Below, in pieces: positions 16,219-25,583 of a DNA stretch of 64,000 nucleotides. Location: contig DASXPN010000008.1 of the NCBI GenBank assembly GCA_036493595.1, positions 1 to 64,000 on the forward strand. The letters run 5' to 3'. This stretch comes from DATAES01 sp036493595 (GTDB lineage Bacteria; Actinomycetota; Acidimicrobiia; Acidimicrobiales; JACDCH01). A program made the translations under genes and the position numbers. Numbering within the stretch: position 1 is the first letter of the stretch; the number at the start of each line of letters is the position of its first letter. The notes beneath the pieces are model-generated. The model had not been told where the DNA came from, did not search any database, and saw nothing but the letters and a program-made list of their open reading frames with translations.

Positions 16219-17388
16219 CTACTCAGCGGCGCGGAGCCGGAGGACGAACATGCCGTCGGTGCCCGCAGCCTGGGGCAGCAGCAACGCGCCGCGTCCCCAT
16301 GCCCGCCACGGATCACCCGGTGAGTCGAGCGCCACCAACGTCGGATGCGCGTGGGCGAGATGGGCGTCGACACCGAGCGTCTCCGAGGCGGTGAGCGTGC
16401 ACACGCTGTACACGAGGACACCACCGGGCCTCAGCAACGTCACCGCGGCGTCGATGAGCTCTCGTTGCAACGTCACCAGTCGCTCGACGCCTGCCTCGTC
16501 GATGCGCCAGCGCGCGTCCGCTCGCCGTCGCAGCGTCCCGAGACCGGAACACGGTGCATCCACGAGCACGCGATCGAAGGTGCCGGGGCCGAAGGGAGGC
16601 CGCCGACCGTCGGCCACCACCGTCTGCACATTGTCGAGTGAGCGACGACGTGCGTTCTTCGCGACGAGTGATGCCCGTGTCGCGCGCACGTCGACCGCGA
16701 CGACGAGCACGCCGGTGCCCGCCATCAACGTCGACTTGCCTCCCGGTGCGGCACACAGGTCGGCCACCCGCTCCCCTGGTTGCGCACCGACGATGCCTGC
16801 GACCCATTGCGACGCGAGGTCTTGGACGTAGTCGTCGTCCCGCACGGTCACGGTGGGCGGCTCGTTCATGATCTCGAGCGCTTGGAACGCGTCGCCGCGT
16901 CCGAGATCGGTGGTGAGCGTGTCCACGATCCAGTCGGGATAGCTCAAGCGCGTCGCGTCGCTCGGCCATTCGACGGGGGTGTCGACGACTCGCCGCAGTA
17001 CCGCGTTGACGAGCCCTCGCACCTTGCGCGGCACGAGCCCGACCGTCTCGCTCACCGCCGCGTGCGGCGGCACCGCGGTGAAGTGGAGCTGGTACGCGCC
17101 GAGGCGAAGGACCGTGCGCACGTCGTCGTCGACAGGTCGCAGCAGGAAGCGGTCGACGAGGTGATCACAGGCCCGGCGCATGCGGGTCGCGCCGTAGACA
17201 AGCTCGGTGACGAAGTGCCGGTCGCGCTCGTCGAGCCCACTGCGATCGAGCTCGCCCCGCAAAGCCAGGTTGGCGTACGCACCTTCGGTTTCGATGCGTT
17301 GCAGCGCGCGTTGTGCAACTGAGCGCGCTGTCGTCGAACGCTGTGCCGTCGGGCGCGCCGCCGTCGAGCGCGCTGCCGGACGCCTCAT
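16219..17388 (-). CDS. rsmB: RsmB, 16S rRNA m5C967 methyltransferase
   Basis: Fmu/RsmB-type enzyme methylating a cytosine of 16S rRNA. 389 residues: an N-terminal NusB-like RNA-binding domain (about 25-145, opening SVAQRALQRIETEGAYANLAL) and a Rossmann methyltransferase domain with the SAM loop CAAPGGKSTLMAG, catalytic DAPCSGLGTLRRR and the second cysteine in YSVCTL. The first 20 residues are Arg/Ala/Thr-rich and encoded by an irregular GC-rich repeat. The ATG overlaps the fmt stop as ATGA, so def, fmt and rsmB are coupled in series. Confidence 0.95.
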   Translation of the reverse strand: MRRPAARSTAARPTAQRSTTARSVAQRALQRIETEGAYANLALRGELDRSGLDERDRHFVTELVYGATRMRRACDHLVDRFLLRPVDDDVRTVLRLGAYQLHFTAVPPHAAVSETVGLVPRKVRGLVNAVLRRVVDTPVEWPSDATRLSYPDWIVDTLTTDLGRGDAFQALEIMNEPPTVTVRDDDYVQDLASQWVAGIVGAQPGERVADLCAAPGGKSTLMAGTGVLVVAVDVRATRASLVAKNARRRSLDNVQTVVADGRRPPFGPGTFDRVLVDAPCSGLGTLRRRADARWRIDEAGVERLVTLQRELIDAAVTLLRPGGVLVYSVCTLTASETLGVDAHLAHAHPTLVALDSPGDPWRAWGRGALLLPQAAGTDGMFVLRLRAAE

Positions 17389-18230
17389 GTGCCGAGTCGA
17401 TCGCCGGGCTGCCAGTGGACGCCGTTGGCCCACGCGCTCGCCGGGAGTCGTGCCTTGCCCTCCGGCTGCACCTCGACCACTTCGATCGGCTCGGATCCCG
17501 ACGAGAGCGTGATGCCCCCGCCCGTCGGCGGCAGCTCGGTGCGCCACACCTTCACGCGATGGCCGCGGAAGGTCGTCCATGCACCACCGAGCCGTACGCG
17601 CCGATGGAGCTCGACGGCGGGCGCCGTCCAGTCGAGTTGCAGTTCCGCCGGATCGATCTTGTGCGCGTAGACCGGTTCGCCCACCTGGGGTGCAGGCGTT
17701 CCGAGTCCGGTTGCCAGTGCATCGAGCACGAGGCGAGTTCCCGCCTCCACCAAGTGTTCGCGCAGCTCGTCGGCCGTCGTGTCCGCTCCGATGGCGACCT
17801 CTTCGCAGCGGTACACGCCACCGGTGTCGAGCCCTTCTTCCACCTCCATCACGCACACGCCCGTGACCTCGTCGCCCGCGAGGATCGCCCGCTCGAGGGG
17901 AGCCGCGCCCCGCCAACGGGGCAGCAGTGAGAAGTGGACGTTGATCATCGCAAGCTCCGCGAGCACGTGGGGCTTGATGAGGCGCCCGAACGCGACCACG
18001 ACACCGAGCTCCGCGGGCGGGTCGAGGGCCAGCACGTCGTCGACGCGGTCGGTGACGGGCAGACCGAGCTCGATCGCTGCCGCCTTGACCGGCGAGGGCA
18101 CCAGCGCACTCCCCCGCCCCCGCCGCTTGTCCGCCGCGCTGACGACGAGGGCCACGTCGTGCCCGGCGTCCACGAGCGCCCGTAGCGTCGGCACCGCCAT
18201 CGCCGGCGTGCCGAGGTAGGCGACCCTCAG
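17385..18230 (-). CDS. fmt: Fmt, methionyl-tRNA formyltransferase, probable CTG start
   Basis: Formylates Met-tRNA for initiation. The catalytic domain has VAFGRLIKPHVL and the folate/active-site signature INVHFSLLPRWRGAAPL; the C-terminal OB domain begins near residue 190 (HKIDPAELQLDW). The conserved first strand RVAYLGTP lies upstream of the first ATG and no ATG, GTG or TTG precedes it in reach. A CTG at 18230 overlaps the def stop as CTGA, exactly like the ATGA/GTGA junctions elsewhere, and yields 281 residues. Slightly short for the family, mostly in the C-terminal domain. Confidence 0.92.
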   Translation of the reverse strand: MRVAYLGTPAMAVPTLRALVDAGHDVALVVSAADKRRGRGSALVPSPVKAAAIELGLPVTDRVDDVLALDPPAELGVVVAFGRLIKPHVLAELAMINVHFSLLPRWRGAAPLERAILAGDEVTGVCVMEVEEGLDTGGVYRCEEVAIGADTTADELREHLVEAGTRLVLDALATGLGTPAPQVGEPVYAHKIDPAELQLDWTAPAVELHRRVRLGGAWTTFRGHRVKVWRTELPPTGGGITLSSGSEPIEVVEVQPEGKARLPASAWANGVHWQPGDRLGT

Positions 18231-18760
18231 AGGTCGTGGTCCGATCGCTTCACCGCGTGCAGCCCACCATTGAGGTTGATGTCGCGCAGCGTCCGCATCG
18301 CCTTCTTGCGGGTGTCGGCGTCGAGCCGCTCGAGCAGCAACACGCCGTCGAGGTGATCGAGCTCGTGTTGGAACAGCCGCGCCACGATCTCGTCCGCCTC
18401 GATCGACACCTCGTTGCCGTCGAGGTCGTAACCGTTCAGGTGCACTTCCTTCGGCCGCACGATCTCCCACGCCAGCCCAGGGATCGACAGGCAACCCTCC
18501 TCGTACTCCCACTCGCCGCGGTGCTCGGACACCACCGGGTTCACGATGGTCTTCACACCCTCGCCGTCGTGCAGGTCGTAGACGAACAGTCGCTTCTGCA
18601 CGCCGACTTGCGGCGCGGCCAGCCCGAGGCCGGCAGCCTCACCCAGCGTGACCGCCATGTCGCCGGCGAGGCGCACAAGGCTGCCGTCGACGTCGGTGAT
18701 CTCGGCCGCCTTCTGCTTGAGCACGGGGTCGCCGAAGATCCGGATCGAGTAATGCGGCAT
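18227..18760 (-). CDS. def: Def, peptide deformylase
   Basis: Removes the formyl group from nascent proteins. 177 residues with all three metal-site motifs: GLGLAAPQVG (about 45-54), EEGCLSIPG (about 91-99) and HELDHLDG (about 135-142). The ATG at 18760 gives the usual MPHYSIRIFGDPVL opening. It is divergent from a methyltransferase gene with only 27 bases between them, so both promoters must lie in or near that gap. Coupled downstream to fmt. Confidence 0.97.
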   Translation of the reverse strand: MPHYSIRIFGDPVLKQKAAEITDVDGSLVRLAGDMAVTLGEAAGLGLAAPQVGVQKRLFVYDLHDGEGVKTIVNPVVSEHRGEWEYEEGCLSIPGLAWEIVRPKEVHLNGYDLDGNEVSIEADEIVARLFQHELDHLDGVLLLERLDADTRKKAMRTLRDINLNGGLHAVKRSDHDL

Positions 18761-18787
18761 GAGAGGTGAGGCTACCGTCAGCGTTCG

Positions 18788-19417
18788 ATGGCGGGAACCT
18801 CGGAGACGCCTGGCGCACCGCAGTACTTCGAGCCCGATCCCGTCGCTCGATCGCGGCCGCGGCACATCGAGCTCGTGCTGCCCGATGTCACGCTCGGCCT
18901 CACGACCGATCGAGGAGTGTTCGCCGCGACCGCTGTCGACCCCGGCACGAAGCGGTTGCTGCTCGACGGGCCCGCGCTCGCGCTCGCTGACGGTGCGCAC
19001 GACCTTCTCGACCTCGGCTGCGGGTACGGACCGATCGCGCTCGCCATGGCCAAGCGCGCGCCGCGGGCCACGGTGTGGGCGGTCGATGTCAATCGCCGTG
19101 CGTTGCAGCTCTGCGCGGAGAATGCCGCCGCCAACGACATCACCAACGTGCGCGCCGTCGAGCCCGATGGCGTGCCCGACGACGTGCGCTTCGCCGCCAT
19201 CTGGTCGAACCCACCGATCCGCATCGGCAAGGGTGCGCTGCACGAGTTGCTGTTGCACTGGCTCGCACGGTTGACACCGGACGGACACGCGTTGCTGGTC
19301 GTGCAGCACCATCTCGGTTCGGACTCGCTGGCTCGATGGTTGGACACCAACGGATGGCCGACGCGGCGCCTGTCATCGCGAGCCGGCTACCGGTTGCTCG
19401 AGATCGCGCCAGCATGA
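18788..19417 (+). CDS. RsmC/RlmG-like class I SAM methyltransferase, single domain
   Basis: 209-residue methyltransferase of the MTS/RsmC family, which makes m2G in rRNA. SAM motif I is DLGCGYGPIALAM (about 75-87), and the catalytic tetrapeptide region is SNPPIRIG (about 139-146). It corresponds to the catalytic half only; the N-terminal pseudo-domain of E. coli RsmC is absent, as in many Gram-positive members. The ATG start at 18788 follows the def start after 27 bases. Stop overlaps the next start (ATGA). Confidence 0.85.
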   Translation: MAGTSETPGAPQYFEPDPVARSRPRHIELVLPDVTLGLTTDRGVFAATAVDPGTKRLLLDGPALALADGAHDLLDLGCGYGPIALAMAKRAPRATVWAVDVNRRALQLCAENAAANDITNVRAVEPDGVPDDVRFAAIWSNPPIRIGKGALHELLLHWLARLTPDGHALLVVQHHLGSDSLARWLDTNGWPTRRLSSRAGYRLLEIAPA

Positions 19418-19947
19418 AACAGATCGACAGCACCGGCCTCAAGCGCCTGCATCGCGAATGGCGGCGCCGAACTGCGGGCCGGGTCGGCCTCATCCTGGAG
19501 TCCGTCGAGAGCCCGTTCAACGTCGGTTCCATCATTCGCACCGCGGCCGCCTACCGCGTCGGAGCGCTCTGGCTCACGGGCTCGACGGCGACACTCGACA
19601 GCAGCAGCGTGAAAAAGACTGCGATGGGGACGGAGCGTTTCCTTACCGTGACGTCGATGACCAAGGCCAGCGAGGCAATCGTCGCCGCTCGTGATGTCGG
19701 CTACACCGTTATCGGGGTGGAACTGGCGGAAGGCGCGAAGGCGATGCACGAGCTCGTGTTGGGCGACGCAGTGTGCCTGGTCGTCGGTCATGAGGACCGC
19801 GGGCTGACGTCCGCGACGATCGACGCGTGCGACGACATCGGCTACCTGCCGTTGGCGGGCAAGGTGGGATCGCTCAATGTCGCCACTGCAACTGCGCTCG
19901 CACTCTACGAAGCACGCCGGCAGGAATGGACACGCGTAGATGAGTGA
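19414..19947 (+). CDS. TrmH-type SPOUT RNA methyltransferase
   Basis: 177-residue SPOUT methyltransferase, probably a tRNA or rRNA 2'-O-methylase. Motifs are LESVESPFNVGSIIRTAAAY (motif 1), VVGHEDRGLTS (motif 2) and GSLNVATATALALYEARRQ (motif 3). Compared with the other SPOUT enzyme in this window (near 8.6 kb) it lacks an N-terminal substrate-binding domain. Its ATG overlaps the previous stop and its own end overlaps the next gene by eight bases, giving a tight three-gene plus-strand unit. Confidence 0.88.
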   Translation: MKQIDSTGLKRLHREWRRRTAGRVGLILESVESPFNVGSIIRTAAAYRVGALWLTGSTATLDSSSVKKTAMGTERFLTVTSMTKASEAIVAARDVGYTVIGVELAEGAKAMHELVLGDAVCLVVGHEDRGLTSATIDACDDIGYLPLAGKVGSLNVATATALALYEARRQEWTRVDE

Positions 19948-21178
19948 CATCGAAGTTCGACCGATCACCGACGACGAGCTCGCCGACTACCTCCGTTGCA
20001 TCGGCACCGCGTTCCTGTTCGGCCGTGAGGTGACCGACGAGTTCCTGGAGTTCTCACGCCAAGAGTTCGGCGACCTGTCACGCCGGTTCGCCGCGTTCGT
20101 GGCGGGATCGCTGTGCGGCACGGCGGGCACGTTCGGGACGCAGTTGACCGTCCCTGGAGCGCGCACGGTGGACTGCGCCGCCGTCACGGCGGTGACGGTG
20201 CTGCCGACGCACCGGCGCCGCGGTCTGCTCGCCGCGATGATGCGGACGCAGCTCCAGGATGCGGTCGACCGGGGTGAGCTCGCCGCCATGCTCATCGCCG
20301 CGGAATGGCCCATCTACGGACGCTACGGCTACGGCATGGCCGTCGAGGCCGCCGGTGTCGTGGTCGACGCGCAGATCGCGACCTTCCGCGAGCCGGATCT
20401 CATGGGATCCGTCGAGATCGTCGAGCAACAGACCTTCTTCGAGCTCGCGCCCGGGATCTTCGATCGCCACCGGGTCACGTCCCCCGGCGCGATCACGCGC
20501 TCGACGCGCAAGTGGCGCGAGCTGATCGACCTCGACCCGCGTCCGGGTGCGAAGAGCCCGGCCGGTCGGATACGAGTGATCCATCGCGACCCGAGCGGCG
20601 AGGCCGACGGCTATGCGGTCTACGACCCGACCGAGAAGTGGGAGCACAACCGCCCACAAGTCAGGTTGCAGGTGATCGAGATGATCACCGCGACGCCGAC
20701 CGCGTGGCTTGACCTGTGGCGGTACCTGTGTGCGGTCGACTGGGTCGGCGAAGTCCGCGCCGCCGTGCGCGCGGTCGACGACGATCTGCGCTTCCATCTC
20801 GTGGACGGACGCGCGGCGCGTCAAGCGGACCGCAACGACCACATGTGGGTGCGACTGCTCGACGCGCGCGGTGCCCTGGCGGCGCGCGCCTACGAGGTAC
20901 CGGTGCACACCGTGCTCGAGGTCCGCGACCCGTACCTGGAACGCGGTGGCCGGTTCGTGCTCGACGCCGACGCCAGTGGCGCCGAGTGCACGCCGACCGA
21001 CCGCGAGCCGGATGTGTCCGTCGACATCGACGTACTCGGAGGCGCGTACCTCGGCGGCGTCTCCGTCCTCCCCTACGCCCTCGCAGGACGCATCGAGGAG
21101 CACACACCGGGCGCCCTCGCTGCCCTCGACCATGCCATGCGGACGACCCACGCCCCCTGGGCCACGACCGGCTTCTGA
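19940..21178 (+). CDS. Eis-family GNAT N-acetyltransferase
   Basis: 412 residues with the three-part build of the Eis family: an N-terminal GNAT domain with the acetyl-CoA loop VLPTHRRRGLLAAMM (about 87-101), a second GNAT-like domain, and a C-terminal sterol-carrier-like domain ending in a free aromatic carboxyl terminus (TTGF), which acts in catalysis in known Eis proteins. Mycobacterial Eis acetylates aminoglycosides and protein lysines; the substrate here is unknown. It is convergent with priA. Confidence 0.85.
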   Translation: MSDIEVRPITDDELADYLRCIGTAFLFGREVTDEFLEFSRQEFGDLSRRFAAFVAGSLCGTAGTFGTQLTVPGARTVDCAAVTAVTVLPTHRRRGLLAAMMRTQLQDAVDRGELAAMLIAAEWPIYGRYGYGMAVEAAGVVVDAQIATFREPDLMGSVEIVEQQTFFELAPGIFDRHRVTSPGAITRSTRKWRELIDLDPRPGAKSPAGRIRVIHRDPSGEADGYAVYDPTEKWEHNRPQVRLQVIEMITATPTAWLDLWRYLCAVDWVGEVRAAVRAVDDDLRFHLVDGRAARQADRNDHMWVRLLDARGALAARAYEVPVHTVLEVRDPYLERGGRFVLDADASGAECTPTDREPDVSVDIDVLGGAYLGGVSVLPYALAGRIEEHTPGALAALDHAMRTTHAPWATTGF

Positions 21179-21220
21179 CCCGGAGTTGCCCGGCAACCAA
21201 CATGGCGTGGGGTCAGATGC
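21177..21220. repeat. Intergenic palindromic repeat, variant copy D
   Basis: Between the convergent Eis-like gene and priA. GACCCGGAGTTGCC here is the exact reverse complement of GGCAACTCCGGGTC in copy C, followed by AACCAACAT and GTGGGGTCAG as in copies A and B. A small hairpin GTTGC-CCG-GCAAC lies in the centre. The arrangement is rearranged relative to copies A-C, so membership in the family is tentative. Confidence 0.5.
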
Positions 21221-22751
21221 GGAGGGGGTCGACCTCGATCCTCGTGCGGGACTTGGGGCGGGGGGCGGCGGCGAGGGCGTCGCACAGCGTCCGGTGGCCA
21301 TCGGCTCGGAGGAGCCAGGTTCCGTCGGCCGGGCCGAGGATGTCGACGCCGAGGGGCGCGCCGAGGGACTCGACGTAGGCCGCGGCGCCGGTGCCGGACA
21401 CTGCCGCCATCGCGGTCACGGGGGGGAAGCCGAGTTGCTCACGCCGGGCCTGCTCGTGCGCCACCAACCTTCCCGGGTCCGCGTGCAACACCGCGTCGAG
21501 CACGGGATGGCGGCCCTGACGGGTCTGCACCGCGACCCGACCCCCACCGCGGCGAGGCCCGACCAACCGTGCGGCGCGCGCCAGTAGCGCCATCGCCTGC
21601 TCGTCGGCGCGGTAGCGCGGCGCTAGCAACTCCTGGTCGATGTCGAGGAACGCGGCGAGCCCGACGTCACGGATGTTGCGATGCAACACCGCTTCCGTGC
21701 CGACGAGGACGCGTGACGAACCGTCCTCGTCGCCGACGGGTTCACCGAGTATCGCCTCCAACTCCTCGCGCACACGCCCGACACCGACGCGCAGGTTGCG
21801 CATGACCGTCGAGCCGCATTCCGTGCACACGACGGGACGGGTCGTGCCGCACCGCTCGCACACCAACACGTCGTCCGGTTGCACGACGGCGGCGTCGCAT
21901 CGCTCGCAGGTGGCCACCTGGCCGCACGCCGCGCAAGCGAGCAGCCGCGAGCGACCCTTGCGGTTGAGGACGCACACGACCCGCCGATCACCGGCGCGCC
22001 GGATCGCCTGCACCAACTTGTCGGAGTACAGACCCGAGCGAGGGTCGTCGTGGCGTCGATCGATGATGTCGAGGACCGGCCACCCGGCCCGCGCCTCGTC
22101 ACGTGTCGGTTCGATGATCCGATCGGCGATGCGCCGCGCTTCGAGTGACGGGCACGGCGACACCAACACGCACGGGATCCCCGCCCGTCGCGCTCGCTCG
22201 ACCGCCACATCACGGGCGTGCCATGTCGGCGCCCGCTCCTCTTGCAATCCTTCGTCGTGCTCGTCGATCACGACGAGCACCTGTGCGGTCGGCGCGGCCG
22301 CCCACACCGTCGATCGCCGACCGTCCACGACGAGCGCGCCGTCGAACGAAGGTGGCGCCGCGGCCGGTGGCACCTGCAACACGGTGACACCCGGCTCGGC
22401 CGCGCCCACGCCCGTGCCCACGGGTGTGGCCACCTGCACGCGGCCCTGCGCGTTCGACGCGGTATCGAGCAGGTGCACGAGCCGGCCGGCCCAGCGCCAC
22501 GCCGCCCACGACGCGAGATCGACGAGCTCCGCCGTCGTACCGCCACGCGAGACCATTGCGATCGGCTTCAGCGCGACACCCTCCGGCGGCGCGACGTCGA
22601 TCGCCGTCACCCACGCGCGCACGCGGCGTCCGTGCAACGCGACGCGCACGATGGTCCCGACGCGCACCTGGTCCCGGAGATCGTCCGGGACCAGGTAGTC
22701 GAAGCTCTTGCCGTCGAGGCCCGCGACGTCGGGAACGACGCGGACGATCAC
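21213..22751 (-). CDS. priA: PriA-like primosomal protein, helicase motifs absent
   Basis: Actinobacterial PriA homologue of 512 residues, against about 730 in E. coli. It keeps the N-terminal DNA-binding domain and the zinc cysteines (pairs in CAACG, CERCD, CERCG and CTECG, about 270-320). It has no Walker A P-loop, and the DEAH-type box is replaced by VIDEHDEG. It is therefore unlikely to be an active helicase, as noted for this phylum's PriA generally; the role may be structural in replication restart (inference). GTG start, one base after the metK stop. Follows metK as usual. Confidence 0.88.
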   Translation of the reverse strand: MIVRVVPDVAGLDGKSFDYLVPDDLRDQVRVGTIVRVALHGRRVRAWVTAIDVAPPEGVALKPIAMVSRGGTTAELVDLASWAAWRWAGRLVHLLDTASNAQGRVQVATPVGTGVGAAEPGVTVLQVPPAAAPPSFDGALVVDGRRSTVWAAAPTAQVLVVIDEHDEGLQEERAPTWHARDVAVERARRAGIPCVLVSPCPSLEARRIADRIIEPTRDEARAGWPVLDIIDRRHDDPRSGLYSDKLVQAIRRAGDRRVVCVLNRKGRSRLLACAACGQVATCERCDAAVVQPDDVLVCERCGTTRPVVCTECGSTVMRNLRVGVGRVREELEAILGEPVGDEDGSSRVLVGTEAVLHRNIRDVGLAAFLDIDQELLAPRYRADEQAMALLARAARLVGPRRGGGRVAVQTRQGRHPVLDAVLHADPGRLVAHEQARREQLGFPPVTAMAAVSGTGAAAYVESLGAPLGVDILGPADGTWLLRADGHRTLCDALAAAPRPKSRTRIEVDPLRI

Positions 22752-22752
22752 G

Positions 22753-23949
22753 TCAAAGCGAGAGCGCGGACTTCAGCTCGTCGACGCGGCTGGCGTTCTC
22801 CCAGGTGAACTCCTTCTCCTGGCGACCGAAGTGGCCGTATGCCGCTGTCTTCTTGTAGATCGGCCGGCGCAGGTCGAGGTCACGGATGATCGCCGCGGGG
22901 CGCAGGTCGAACACGTCGCGCACGGCCTTCGTGATCGCATCGACCCCGACCGTCTCGGTGCCGAACGTCTCCACCATCACCGAGACCGGTTGGGCCACGC
23001 CGATGGCGTACGCCACTTGGATCTCGCACCGTTCGGCCGCACCGGACGCCACGACGTTCTTTGCCACCCATCGGCACGCGTAGGCAGCGGAGCGGTCGAC
23101 CTTCGACGGATCCTTGCCCGAGAACGCGCCACCCCCATGGCGAGCCATGCCGCCGTACGTGTCGACGATGATCTTGCGTCCGGTGAGACCGCAGTCGGCA
23201 TGTGGACCGCCGAGCTCGAACGAGCCGGTCGGGTTCACCCAGACGTCGTAACGATCCTCCGCGAACCGCGCCGGCACGAGCGGCTGGATCACGTGCTCGA
23301 TGAGGTCGGGCTTGATCAGTGTCTCGGCGTCGAGGCCCGGCGCGTGCTGCGTGGAGATCAGGACCGTACGCAGGCGGACCGGCCTGCCCTCGTCGTAGTC
23401 GAAGGTCACCTGGGTCTTCCCATCGGGGCGCAGGTACGGGAGGATGCCGGCCTTGCGCACCTCGCTCAGCCGATGCGAGAGGCGATGGGCCAGCCAGATC
23501 GGCAGCGGCATGAGATCCTCGGTCTCGTCGCACGCGTAGCCGAACATCATCCCCTGGTCGCCGGCGCCTTGGCTGTTCAGGATGTCCTCGCCCGACGTGC
23601 CGGCCCGCGTCTCGTAGGCAGTGTCGACACCCTGCGCGATGTTCGGCGATTGCGGGTCGATCGACGTCATCACGCCGCACGTGTTGCCGTCGAAGCCGAA
23701 CGACTCACGGTCGTAGCCGATGCCGACGATCGTCTCGCGCACGATGCGAGGGATCTCGACGTACGCGTCGGTCGTGATCTCCCCGGCCACGATGGCGAGG
23801 CCGGTGGTGACCATCGTCTCGCACGCCACCCGTCCCTTCGGGTCCGCCTCGAGGATGGCATCGAGGACCGAGTCCGAGATCTGGTCGGCCATCTTGTCGG
23901 GATGGCCCTCGGTCACGGACTCCGAGGTGAAGGTGAATCGGGTGTTCAC
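22753..23949 (-). CDS. metK: MetK, S-adenosylmethionine synthetase
   Basis: Makes SAM from methionine and ATP. 398 residues, normal length, with the N-terminal ATP site SESVTEGHPDKMADQ, the hexapeptide GAGDQGMMFGYA and the P-loop-like GGGAFSGKDPSKVDRSAAY. The GTG start has AGGAG six bases upstream and overlaps the coaBC stop as GTGA. No SAM riboswitch is visible before it, which fits its position inside a longer operon. Confidence 0.97.
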   Translation of the reverse strand: MNTRFTFTSESVTEGHPDKMADQISDSVLDAILEADPKGRVACETMVTTGLAIVAGEITTDAYVEIPRIVRETIVGIGYDRESFGFDGNTCGVMTSIDPQSPNIAQGVDTAYETRAGTSGEDILNSQGAGDQGMMFGYACDETEDLMPLPIWLAHRLSHRLSEVRKAGILPYLRPDGKTQVTFDYDEGRPVRLRTVLISTQHAPGLDAETLIKPDLIEHVIQPLVPARFAEDRYDVWVNPTGSFELGGPHADCGLTGRKIIVDTYGGMARHGGGAFSGKDPSKVDRSAAYACRWVAKNVVASGAAERCEIQVAYAIGVAQPVSVMVETFGTETVGVDAITKAVRDVFDLRPAAIIRDLDLRRPIYKKTAAYGHFGRQEKEFTWENASRVDELKSALSL

Positions 23950-25133
23950 GATTGGCTCCTGGTTTGCATGACGGAATCGAGGACGGCCCGGGCGATGGCC
24001 CGCTTGTCGCTCAACGGCACGGAGGTGGTGGTCGCGGCGGACACGATGATGACGGCGTTGGTGTCGTGCTCGAAGCCCACGCCCGGCGCAGACACGTCAT
24101 TCGCCACGATGAGGTCGGCACCCTTGCGCGCCAGCTTGCCTCGCGCGTTGGCTTCGACTTCGTCGGTTTCCGCCGCGAACCCGACGATGGTCTGGCCCGG
24201 CCGCTTGCGAGCGCCGACCGCGGCGAGGATGTCGGTCGTCGGCTCGAGCACGATCCGAGGAACGCCGGCCTCCTTCTTGATCTTCTGGTCGGCGGCCGTG
24301 ACAGGACGGAAGTCGGCCACCGCGGCGGACATCACGACGATGTCGCACGCGTCGCTACGGGACAGCACGGCATGCTCCATCTCGGCCGCGGTCTGAACCC
24401 GGACGATGTCGACACCGGCTGCGGTGGGCCGATCGGTGGTCGTGACGAGCGTGACCTTGGCGCCGCGCTGCGCCGCCTCGTCGGCCAGGGCGTGGCCCTG
24501 CTTGCCGGACGAACGGTTCGACAGGAACCGCACCGGGTCGATCGGCTCACGGGTGCCGCCGGCGGTGACGAGGACGTGCAGTCCGGCCAGGTCGGGCTCG
24601 GTGAGCATCTGCTCGACCGCGGCCATGATCGTCTCGGGCGCCGCGAGGCGTCCGGTGCCGACGTCGCCGCCGGCGAGCCGGCCGTCCTCGGGGGGTACGA
24701 CGTGCACGCCGCGGGCGCGCAGGGCGCGCACGTTGTCCTGCACCGCCGCGTGCTCCCACATCTCGGTGTGCATCGCGGGACACACGATCACGGGTGCGCG
24801 CGTCGCCAGCAGGACGTTCGTCAACAAGTCGTCGCTGATGCCCGCGACGTATGTACCGATGAGCCGCGCGGTCGCGGGCACGACGAGCACGAGATCCGCG
24901 GTCTGGCCGAGGCGGGTGTGCGGGATGGCGCTCTCGTCGTCCCACAGCGAGGTGTGGGCCTTCTCGGATCCGAGCGCATCGAAGGTCGTGCGTCCGACGA
25001 AGTGCAGCGCGCCCTCGCTCAGTACCGGGATCACGTACGCGCCGGCATCGACCAACCGGCGGCAGAGCTCGACCGCCTTGTAAGCGGCGATGCCCCCGGT
25101 GACCCCCAGAACGATCCGTCGCCCGGCGAGCAT
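23946..25133 (-). CDS. coaBC: CoaBC, phosphopantothenoylcysteine synthetase/decarboxylase
   Basis: Bifunctional coenzyme A enzyme. The N-terminal CoaC flavoprotein domain (about 1-185) opens GVTGGIAAYKAVELCRRLV and carries the PAMHTEMW active-site block; the C-terminal CoaB domain (about 190-395) begins VLVTAGGTREPIDPVRF and has KIKKEAG. The ATG at 25133 is chosen for the canonical MLAGRRIVLGVTGG opening. It lies between rpoZ and metK as in most actinobacteria. Confidence 0.96.
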   Translation of the reverse strand: MLAGRRIVLGVTGGIAAYKAVELCRRLVDAGAYVIPVLSEGALHFVGRTTFDALGSEKAHTSLWDDESAIPHTRLGQTADLVLVVPATARLIGTYVAGISDDLLTNVLLATRAPVIVCPAMHTEMWEHAAVQDNVRALRARGVHVVPPEDGRLAGGDVGTGRLAAPETIMAAVEQMLTEPDLAGLHVLVTAGGTREPIDPVRFLSNRSSGKQGHALADEAAQRGAKVTLVTTTDRPTAAGVDIVRVQTAAEMEHAVLSRSDACDIVVMSAAVADFRPVTAADQKIKKEAGVPRIVLEPTTDILAAVGARKRPGQTIVGFAAETDEVEANARGKLARKGADLIVANDVSAPGVGFEHDTNAVIIVSAATTTSVPLSDKRAIARAVLDSVMQTRSQS

Positions 25134-25158
25134 GCGTTGCGGCCTCGAGGTCGGCCGG

Positions 25159-25539
25159 CTACTCCGTCGACTCGCCGGCGCCGGCTTCGGTGTCGCCCGC
25201 CGCCGCGGCGGCCGAAGCCGCACCTGCGTCGGCGGTCCCGGCATCGGCGGCGGTGGCGGCTTCGGCGGCCTCGTCGGTCTCGCTCTCGGGCGGCGGCTCC
25301 ACCGGGATGATCTTGCCCGCCGCCACCTCTTCGAAGGCGATCGACAGCGGCTTGCGGGCCACCGAGGTGACCTGGGGCGGGATGATGGCCCCGAGCCCGT
25401 CGCCGAGTTGGCCGAAGTAGGAGTTGATCTGGCGGGCGCGCTTCGCCCCCAGGGTGACCAGGCGGAACTTGGAATCAGCGGCGTCGAGAAGGGTCTCGAT
25501 CGCCGGGTTCATCATCGTGTCGTGGCGGCCGGCAGCCAT
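25159..25539 (-). CDS. rpoZ: RNA polymerase omega subunit with long Ala-rich tail
   Basis: Omega helps assemble RNA polymerase by clamping beta prime. The fold is in residues 1-85, with NPAIETLLDAADSKFRLVTLGAKRARQIN and the C-terminal PLSIAFEEVAAGKI. After residue 88 follows an Ala/Glu/Asp/Gly tail of nearly 40 residues, probably disordered. Position between the kinase gene and coaBC supports the call. Confidence 0.94.
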   Translation of the reverse strand: MAAGRHDTMMNPAIETLLDAADSKFRLVTLGAKRARQINSYFGQLGDGLGAIIPPQVTSVARKPLSIAFEEVAAGKIIPVEPPPESETDEAAEAATAADAGTADAGAASAAAAAGDTEAGAGESTE

Positions 25540-25583
25540 GCGCGTGCGTGCACCTCAGGTGTGGCGGGATACGGCCGACCAGC

